A DNA stretch of 64,000 bases, from the NCBI GenBank assembly GCA_030280995.1, contig JASXTE010000016.1, forward strand, positions 11,228,501-11,292,500, read 5' to 3'. Each line of letters starts with the position of its first letter. The stretch's first letter is position 1. This DNA is from Hemileia vastatrix. Taxonomy: Eukaryota; Basidiomycota; Pucciniomycetes; Pucciniales; Zaghouaniaceae. Position numbers and translations under genes: made by a program. This document shows positions 56,086 through 64,000 of the stretch, one piece after another. The notes below the pieces were generated by a model. It had not been told where the DNA came from. It saw only the letters and a list, made by a program, of their open reading frames with translations, and did not search any database.

Positions 56086-57339
56086 TGTCAGCCAGGCTAT
56101 TCCAGGAGTCCAGTAAATGATATATAAATTATAAAACCTTAAAGAGTGGGTAAGACTTGTATTTAATGAATATAGCTTAATATTTTATTGCATAGTGAAA
56201 TTATATAAGAGTTTTATTATATACAAGTATTACATTAAATTTATGGGTTATATATATTTTTATATATACAATTAAATTAAGCATAATATAATATATTCTA
56301 CAAATAATGGCGCATTTTTATGTATTTAATAATTATAAATTTATATTTAATTAATTAAAAAACATATATGATAATTATAAGTGTAAAATTGACTTATAAT
56401 ATAATTAAATTAATTATTTAAATTTATATAATAAATAACATCTTTCATATAGTATTAAACAATAATTAATGGCGCTTCTTTTGACCCTTAAATTGTGTCA
56501 GGAAGAAAATCAAATAAATTATAATACTTATTTTATAAAATAGTATTATAAATTCTCAAATTAAATTAATTAATTGTTTCAGTTAAACTAGTTATTAAAT
56601 TACATAGTGAAAACAATTAATAAATATTAATTTACACTGAATTAAAATGATTGCATGCCTTGTTACGTCAAAACATGTTATTTGTTTCACTTAGAAATGC
56701 TGAAAACAGATTGTAATACTTGTTTTGATTTGTTTTTCCCATAGTTCTTAGATCACAGGGTTGTTTAGTTACTCATTATTTTGTATTAACTGATTTGGGA
56801 AATTTGGGATGGGAATTTTATATTCTTAATTGGGATTCTTATTATTTTTCGTATAATTTTCTCTTAATTACTATGTTACAAATGTCTTCTTTTATCTTCT
56901 TGTTTTACTTCATTACTATTTTGTATATAGTCACTTGTAGCGTTTCAGAGGACCCATTGCCTATAAAAGGGCCTTGGATAATCCCCTGTAGAAGTATCAC
57001 TTATTACACACTCAACAATTTAAAAATAAAATTATTACGCTTATTATTATTTTTATTAGTATTAAATTCTAATTAAAAATTCTAAATAACAATTTAAAGG
57101 TTGCCTTAAGTCTGATAGTAATTATAGTGTTTGCCGCGCAGAACTCTTACTTAAATAATATTAAATATTAATAAAACCAATTTGTTGTCACCTCTCAAAT
57201 CACTCGTCGTTGCTTTCTCTCAAATAAATTAAATAATTTCAATTGTTTTTATTTCTTTTATTTCTAAACTACTATCTCCTTCTTGTCCTCCTCTCTTTTC
57301 TTCCCTCTTCTCTTATATCTTCTAGACGACTGACCGACA
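56086..57339 (+). repeat. 5' LTR of element D
   Basis: Begins TGTCAGCCAGG and ends CCGACA, placed by alignment of the following ACTGAGGGCCTTTCC with the primer binding sites of A, B, C and E. About 1254 bp; the right boundary cannot be confirmed without the 3' LTR. Contains many A/T runs in 56100-56700. Confidence 0.7.
56962..56970 (+). promoter_or_regulatory. TATA box in element D LTR
   Basis: TATAAAAGG preceded by CATTGCC and followed by GCC, about 375 bases before the LTR end; similar placement to the other families. Confidence 0.55.
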
Positions 57340-58084
57340 ACTGAGGGCCTTTCCAAACGACGACGACGATCGAGCCTGGCGACGAACGACAAAACGCACG
57401 GACCACCTAGCAAAACAAAACTTTTGCCGCGACTGTGTTTCAAACTTGGGTTCGACATCTTAGGTTTATATAATATTAATTTTTATATTATTTTGAAGTT
57501 ATTTTTCAATCACTATAGTAAGTTCACCTTTGTGCCTCTCACTCATATTACTATATTTTTATTGCAATAACAGTGATTGTGGCTTAATTGCTGATTCACT
57601 GAGTGTAAGTGTTCAATTTTTAAAATTTTTTTTTTCCTAGTTGACCATTATAGAGTGTTAAATCCTCTTAGTCCTAGAAGAATTGACATTATTATTAATA
57701 CAAATTGAATTATTAATTTAATTTTTTTTTTATTATTAATTATTGTTAATTTTGGTTGACTTAAAAGTACATTGTGCTTAGTCCCAATATATTGCCATAT
57801 TTAATATTGGTAATTAATTGGTTGAAATAACTTACTTGTTATTCCCAATTTAACCTTGCAATCCATTTTTTTTTTAAAAATTAATTTTTTAATTATTACT
57901 TTATATTGAAAATTATTTTTTCTATAATTTAATTAATTAAATATTTTTTTTTATTATTTGGAGCAATTATTGACTAACTTTTATTATTTTTTTTATAAAA
58001 TAAAAAGTGAATTATAAATCTTCCCACTAGTATGTCCAACAATTTGGCAGAAAAAATGGATAACATGCAAGTGGATGAGATAAA
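57340..58084 (+). other. 5' leader of element D
   Basis: Candidate primer binding site TGAGGGCCTTTCC near 57342. The rest is AT-rich noncoding. An ATG at 58031 opens a 25-codon frame out of phase with gag-pol, ending at TAA exactly on the splice donor. Confidence 0.6.
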
Positions 58085-58105
58085 ATTGACTATGATGCTG
58101 ACACT

Positions 58106-58169
58106 GTAAGTTCTTCTAAAGTTGGTCATAAAAAATCTTATGCTAACACAAAGAATTCACATACTGCAG
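58106..58169 (+). other. Candidate intron 1 of element D
   Basis: 64 nt, GTAAGT...CTGCAG, with a canonical GCTAACA branch point (near 58142) about 23 nt before the acceptor. Length is 1 mod 3, as in A, C and E, so removal switches the gag-pol frame to ORF1. The sequence is otherwise unlike the intron of C, so conservation is of signals and phase. Confidence 0.65.
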
Positions 58170-58712
58170 GATGTGGAAATGACAGGAAATGCAAACAAAC
58201 CAAACCCCCTTCCCCCAGTACCACAGAAGGAAGTAAAGCCTCTAGTGCCTCAAGAAGGTCTTCCAAAAGGCTTCAAAATAAAAAAGCTTCCTCTGCCACA
58301 ACAAATCAGCAACCTATCCAGTCATATAAAAGAGTTGAAGACAGAAAATATGACGTACAAAGCAAAGGTAGACACATTGTGGGATCAGGTCCAAGAACTC
58401 AGGAACCAGATTCAGGCCCAGGCCCCTCCTCAATTGCCTCCCAATCAGCTTCAATTTCAGGCTCAACCTTCACAGCCACCCAGCTCAACCATCCAAAATC
58501 CAAATACTATGGAAGTAGAGCAATGGAAATGGGATTATCTAATGAGTCACTACCAACAGAATGTGCAACACCCGCCTCATCATCAGCCTGGCCCATCCAG
58601 AACACCCAATTTCCATCCACCTCCTCATCCCTACCAACAAGGCAGGAGAAAGAAGGCCCAAGCACATTCCCAAAACCAGTCCCAGGGGAAGTTTCCTCCT
58701 CTGCCATGGTAA
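58170..58712 (+). CDS. ORF1 accessory protein of element D (second exon)
   Basis: Open from the acceptor (DVEMTGNANK) to TAA at 58710-58712, about 180 codons. A Pro-rich start, coiled coil (LPQQISNLSSHIKELK...), Gln/Pro-rich linker, WKWDYLMSHYQQ, a His/Pro stretch, HPYQQGRRKK and the PW end. Order and the W-K-W-D, HPY and PW marks match ORF1 of C despite low overall identity. The TGG-TAA stop overlaps GTAAGT, and an acceptor TTCTGCAG followed by GTAAT lies 58 nt on (58766). Confidence 0.65.
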   Translation, partial: DVEMTGNANKPNPLPPVPQKEVKPLVPQEGLPKGFKIKKLPLPQQISNLSSHIKELKTENMTYKAKVDTLWDQVQELRNQIQAQAPPQLPPNQLQFQAQPSQPPSSTIQNPNTMEVEQWKWDYLMSHYQQNVQHPPHHQPGPSRTPNFHPPPHPYQQGRRKKAQAHSQNQSQGKFPPLPW

Positions 58713-61700
58713 GTAATTTGGTTGATTGTCACTTGGGTATGTTTTCTAATAAATCTTCTTCTGCAGGTAATATTATTGAACATGGTGAAAGAACAGTTAA
58801 ACCTGTTAAAAGACAGCTTCCTGTAACTAGTAGCCCTATTGATGTAATTAGAAAATTGTCATTTGATGAACCTTTACATTTAACTTCTACATCTTTAATT
58901 AATCCTTCTCTTGCAATTAAAAATGATTCTGTTCCCCCTGAAATCTATACCTTAATTGAAAAAACTTCTGAGGAAATATTGAAAGATACCCTTGATTTTA
59001 ATATTGTGAAAGACAAACATGTGAGAGACGTGTTAATCCATGAAAATGATAGATTAAATAATTTACACTTGCAATGTAAAGTGAGTTCTTCTGTACAAGA
59101 TACAGCTTATTTAAAAATCAAAGAAACCTTGAATATTGTTCTTAGTCAACAAAAACAAATAAGAAGTGACCATAGAGCTATCTCAGATAGAAATATCAGT
59201 CTACATAAGACCTTGAGTGAATTGAAACCCCTTATTGAGGAAAATTATTCATTCAAAAATGAAATAAAATCTCTACAAAATGAGTTTAAGAAGCTAAAAA
59301 ATGATTTCCATGCACTAAGTACCAAACACTCAGTTTCTGAGGACAGAAATGTTCTATCTCTTGCAAAAGTAAATGACCAGATGTCTGAAATTCCAAGAAT
59401 AAGAAACTATGTGTCTGACCTACAGGAAAAGTTCTCAACCTTAACCATCAATAATGAATTAAATGAGATTTCTGCAAATAAGCTGCATAAAAATAAAGGG
59501 AAAAAACCTGAACAAAGTTCATCCTTTCTTCCTCATATTTCAACCATTAAACAAACTGACAATGAGTCTGTAAAATCTTTTGCTACTAGCAAAAAATCTT
59601 GTGATGGTCATGCACCAGCTGTTTCTGTAAATAATGAAATTTCTGAACACCTGGCTAAACTTCAGGAATTATTACTAATGAATAATTCAAACCAAAAAGT
59701 GGACCATCCCAGTAGTCAGAAAAATTGGCCTAAGTTAGACCAATATCCTACCTTTGATGGTGATTCTTCCTCTGATTGGCAACACTTTATCCAGAGAATT
59801 GATAATTTAAAGAGATCTTATAAACTACCTGATGAGGAAATTGTTTCTAAGCTAATTTCTTTATTTTCCAATGTAGCCTTGATGTGGTATGAATCTGTCC
59901 TCTTAGATAACAATCATTATACATGGAATGATTGGAAATCCTTGATTGAGAATCAGTTTGGTGGTTCAAAATTCAGGTTAGCTCAGCAAAGACTGTATGA
60001 GAATACTAGATATGTATCCTCCTCTGTTGAAAAGCCCATTGTTTTTCTGATGAAAATAACTAAAATCCTTAGAGCAATTGATCCAAAGATGGATTATGAT
60101 ATTTGGAGAGATAAAATCTTGTATAAATTACCAAATTCTCTTAGGGATTTGATTGTTGCTAGAACTGAGCATGTAAGGGAAAATTCTTCTTTCATTAATA
60201 TCTGTAATGAAGTACTACTCAACCATAGATATGAACCAAAGAATTACCTTAGTAAATCTTATAATGATCAGAATAAACCTTCTATAAAGCTCCCAGAAAA
60301 ATCTGGTAAACCCTCTGCCCCAGTTGCACCTAAAAAATATGCAACAAATACTTGTTATAAATGTAACAAACCGTGGCAGAAGGGTCATGTTTGTGACAAG
60401 AAAATTCATCTTGTTGAACAAAATGAAGACACTGATGAAATTGAACTTGATGTCAATAATTCTTCCAGTGACTGTGAAAGTAATATCTCCTATGACAATG
60501 AATCTGTTAAAGATGTTTTAATGTTGGAACATGATGTCCATTATTTAAATAATATATCTGAAGATTGTGTATTGAATTTATCTTCAGTAGAAAATGCTGA
60601 GATAATTAAAGATATTACTAACAATTCTATTCCTATATCCCCTTTAAAGGCACCTGTTATCATTAATGGTAAAAATGTTGATGTAGTTCTTGATTCTGGT
60701 GCTGGAGGAAGTGTAGTATCTGAAAAAGCTTTGGCTTCAGTGGATAAGGAATATTTGAGTAAATTATTGCCTATAACTTCTGAAAAATGGAGAGGGTATG
60801 GTTCTACCTTATTTCCTATTGGCAAATACAAAACCTCTGTATTCTTCAAATATAATGGTGGTTTTGTCAGAGCTATTTGTGAGTTTGTTGTCATGAAAAA
60901 TGATAATTTGAGCAATTGGTTTATTATGGGAAATGATATTTTAACCATGTTTGGTGTGAAACTGGACCCAGCAAATAATTGCTTTACCTTAGGAATGAAT
61001 GGGAAAAGAAAATTCAAAATTTCTTCTCCTAAACCTTCTGGGCATTTGTTGAAATCTTGTAACTCACTGACCCAATGTAAAGGTAGAACAACAACTGAAA
61101 TGGATGATTTATTACATGAAATAAATACCGCTTCTTTTGGTGATCATTTGACTAATGAACAAAAGGATTCTATTGTTGCCTCTATTACCTCTTTCCCTAT
61201 GGCTTTTGCTCATGGTTCTCATGTCTTGGGAATTGTTCAGGAAGAGATGAAAATTACCTTATCCTGTAATTTGAGTGATATTCCTCCTTCCCTTAAGAAA
61301 AAACCATATCCTGCTTCTCCATCAAAAAGAAAAGATATTGAAGATAATATTGAAACATTATTGAAAATGAATATCATTGAGAAAGTGGATGTCACCCCCA
61401 AATATTGTGTCATCTCCCCAGTCTTGATTTCATATGAAAAAGATAAAGCTAGATTATGTGGAGATTACAGAGCTTTAAATACTTATACTGTTGATGATAT
61501 TTATCCTTTACCCAGAATTAATTCAATACATGCTACCTTGCAAGGTGCAAAATTTATTAGTTGTCTGGATGGTAATAAAGGTTATCATCAAGTTCCAGTT
61601 GAGAAAAATTCTCAAATTTTTTTGCTTATTGCTACTCATATGGGAATATATAAGTATGTTAGGATGCCATTTGGCCCTAAAAATGCTCCTTCAGTTTTCC

Positions 61701-62961
61701 AGAAAGTCATGGATAACACTTTCCATCAAGAAATTATTGAAGGTTGGCTCATGGTTTATATTGATGATATTATTGTTTTTTCTAAAACTTTTGATGAACA
61801 TATGATTCACTTGAATAAAGTTTTCCAAAAAATGGATGAAATCAATATGACCTTATCTTTAAAAAAGTGTAAATTTGGTTTTCAATCTTTGAAAGTCCTT
61901 GGCCATGTTGTGTCAGGCTTACAAATTTGTGTAGACCATAATAAAGTTGCTGCCATTCAAAATGTTAAAGCACCAACTTCTGTAAGAGAAATCCAAAGTT
62001 TTTTGGGTATGTGTGGCTATTATAGACAATATATTAAAAATTATCAGGTCATAGCCTTGCCTCTTACAAAACTAACCAGAAAAGATGTTGCTTTTCTCTG
62101 GAATAATGACTGTCAGAAAGCTTTTAATACATTGAAAAGTTGCTTAATGACAGCCCCTATATTGGCTCTCCCAGATTTTAACAAGCCATTTGTACTTTAT
62201 ACAGATGCTAGCTTTATTGGTCTGGGTGCTGCCCTTCACCAAAAGCAAATTATTAATGATAAATCCTCAGAGGTTGTAATTTGTTATATTTCAAGAACCT
62301 TAAGGAATAGTGAATTGAAATATGGTGCCACTCAATTGGAGTGCTTAGCAGTTGTTTGGGCTCTTGAGAAACTTCATTACTACTTGGATGACCAAAAATT
62401 TGAGTTGGTAACTGACTGTAGTGCTGTGAAATCTCTCTTAAACCTCAAAACACCTAACAGACATATGTTCAGGTGGCAACTTGCTGTTCAGGAATACAGA
62501 GGAAGGATTACTATTATCCACAGAGCTGGAAATGTTCACTCTAATGTTGATATGCTCTCCAGATTGCCTCTGCCAAATAATGACTCCAATCCTGCTTATG
62601 TACCTGAGGATGACACTGTTCATATACATGGTATATTTATAGTTGATATGGAAGAAGAGTTATTACAGTTAATACTGGATTCATATGATAAAGATTCTGA
62701 CTTAAATAAATTAGTTACTATTTTGAATGATCCTAAGAATGCTTCAATTCAATCATTAATAAAAACTCTTCCTGCAAAGTACCAAAATGCTTTAAATAAA
62801 GGAAAGTTTTCTATTGAAGATGGTTATATATATTATAGAAGGAAGCTTACCAATGTAATTGTTATTCCTCCTTCAATGAAAGAAACTATCCTTAAACTTT
62901 GTCATGATGACATATTAGCTGGTCATTTTGATCTTGAAAAAACATTGATTAGAATCAAAAC

Positions 62962-64000
62962 ACTGCATGGTGGGCTAATATGTCTGAAGACACAAAATTA
63001 TATGTTGAATCTTGTGATTCCTGCCAAAAATCTAAAAGGTTAACAGGTAAAAGGGCAGGGTTATTACAACATATTGAAGCACCTAGTGCTCCCTGGCAAA
63101 TCATTAATATGGATTTTGTCACTGGTCTTCCTGTTGCAGGTAAAGACAGCTTTAACTCTTGTTGGGTAATAGTGGATAGATTCACAAAAATGTGCAAATT
63201 TATTCCAACCCACAAAGATGTATCCACCAAAGAATTAGCTTTCTTATGGTGGTCTTACATGTTTAATATTATTGGTTTTCCAAAAGCCATTATCTCTGAT
63301 AGGGATCCAAAATTCACTTCTGAGTTTTGGACCTCTTTGATGGATATTTGTGGCTGTGAGTTAAAATTGTCTACAGCTTATCATCCTCAGACTGATGGTC
63401 TAGCTGAAAGAATGATTCAAACTCTGGAAGATATGATTAGAAGGTATTGTGCCTTTGGTTTAGAATATAAAGACAATGACAGATTTACTCATGATTGGGT
63501 CACTCTTTTGCCTGGTCTTGAATTTGCATATAATAGCACTGTTCATTCTGTCACTGAGAAAAAGCCTTTTGAGCTTTGGTTAGGTTATGTCCCAAACACT
63601 CCTGCTCAGATTCTCAATAATAAATTACCTAAGTTGGAACTGCACCCTGGTGTAAAATCTTTTATGCAAATGCAACAGCTCTGCAGAAAACATGCTCAAA
63701 GTTGTATTGATAAAGCATTTGAATATGAAAAGAAAAGATGGGATAAATCCCATAAAGAATACACATTTAGCAAGGGTGATGAAGTGTTGATCTCTACTGT
63801 CCATTTCAATTTACAAGGTAACCACAAATTAAAAGATCCTTTTGTAGGACCATTTGTTGTTAAAAGAATGGTTGGTGATAATGCAGTAGAAGTTGTATTG
63901 TATTCTCCATATGATAGGAAACATCCTGTCTTTCCCATTTCTTTACTTAAACCTTATACTTCCAACAGTGACTTATTTCCAAAAAGAAGAGGAAGACCTA
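62962..64000 (+). pseudogene. Integrase and C-terminal part of element D (runs off window)
   Basis: After the frameshift the next frame continues without a stop to the window end. It carries the CX2C half of the zinc domain (SCDSCQKSK), integrase core motifs MDFVTGLP, ISDRDPKF and DGLAERM with the three catalytic acidic residues, a GPF module, and LLKPY before the chromodomain. It was part of the same polyprotein as 58085-63043 and is separated only by one missing base. Confidence 0.88.

Larger units (their letters stand above)
58085..63043 (+). pseudogene. gag-pol: Gag-pol of element D up to the integrase frameshift
   Basis: The gag-pol frame is open from about 58083 to 63043 (first standard alternative start GTG at 58379). 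It holds a Ser/Pro-rich overlap with ORF1, a gag coiled coil, a capsid region (SDWQHFIQRIDNL), zinc knuckle CYKCNKPWQKGHVC, protease DSGA, reverse transcriptase with YIDD (about 61757), RNase H (TDAS) and the HH half of the integrase zinc domain. A missing A near 62958 shifts the frame and ends it with NLKG. The homologous 21-nt first exon reads ATT-GAC-TAT-GAT-GCT-GAC-ACT, so the start codon is mutated. The upstream ATG at 58031 would be in phase only with one more base. Confidence 0.88.
56086..64000 (+). mobile_element. Divergent gypsy element D, 3' end outside window
   Basis: 5' LTR, leader, ORF1 and gag-pol colinear with element C but clearly diverged in both DNA and protein, especially in gag. 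The start codon is lost (ATT at 58085) and a one-base deletion near 62958 splits the integrase, so the copy is disabled. The LTR opening TGTCAGCCAGGCTA is shared with the insert at 9173-9963. Confidence 0.9.

Noticed and set aside
55557..56116. Small ORFs (39 and 67 codons) between the host gene and element D
   Set aside because: Too short, no features, and the larger one runs into the LTR of D.
57440..57465. TTGGGTTCGACATC as tRNA B box or primer binding site of element D
   Set aside because: It lacks the CC that should end a B box and has no A box upstream; the ACTGAGGGCCTTTCC block aligns better with the primer sites of the other elements.

Overview
This is a strongly AT-rich eukaryotic window, almost wholly made of transposable elements. 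The suggested source is a repeat-rich fungus, perhaps a rust-like basidiomycete. This is inferred from Ty3/gypsy chromoviruses and Ty1/copia elements with 5-bp target duplications, introns with GTAAGT donors and CTAAC-type branch points, and one compact Ser/Pro-rich host gene with two short introns. No bacterial operons, tRNA, rRNA or CRISPR array were seen.

Layout. 1-8695: Ty3/gypsy element A (minus), its 3' LTR cut by the window edge. 8696-33178: an older decayed minus-strand gypsy element, B. B has been split three times: by A (in RNase H), by a 791-bp LTR-like insert (9173-9963), and by a plus-strand tandem array (13617-31466). The array is LTR - element E - LTR - element C - LTR. Element C carries the only uninterrupted gag-pol frame of the family here (23911-29784). 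The first exon of B and its 5' LTR lie beyond the array (31467-33178), and B itself sits inside an older LTR whose tail is 33179-33482. 33483-37628: AT-rich DNA with two CACTA-type miniature elements and a solo LTR with a clean GTAAT duplication. 37633-42550: a decayed copia element with AGTTG duplications. 42558-44745: short palindromic elements and otherwise unassigned DNA. 44746-50226: a second copia element with an uninterrupted 1430-residue polyprotein whose integrase lacks its catalytic glutamate. 50227-56085: the apparent host segment, with a three-exon gene at 53210-54740. 56086-64000: a divergent gypsy element D (plus), running off the window.

Main observation. All five gypsy copies, from at least three divergent lineages (A/C/E, B, D), carry a second open frame of about 150-195 codons overlapping the start of gag-pol. 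It encodes a coiled-coil protein with a W-K-W-[DN] motif and a basic tail. In A, C, E and B a 7-codon first exon ends at GTAAGT, and removing a short intron shifts translation from the gag-pol frame into this overlapping frame; D has the same layout with its start codon changed. The stop codon of the overlapping frame also sits on a second GT(A/G)AGT donor whose acceptor is followed by GTAA, so W-stop is kept whether or not that intron is removed. This looks like a splice switch between a small accessory protein (spliced) and the Gag-Pol polyprotein (unspliced). It is inferred from sequence alone.
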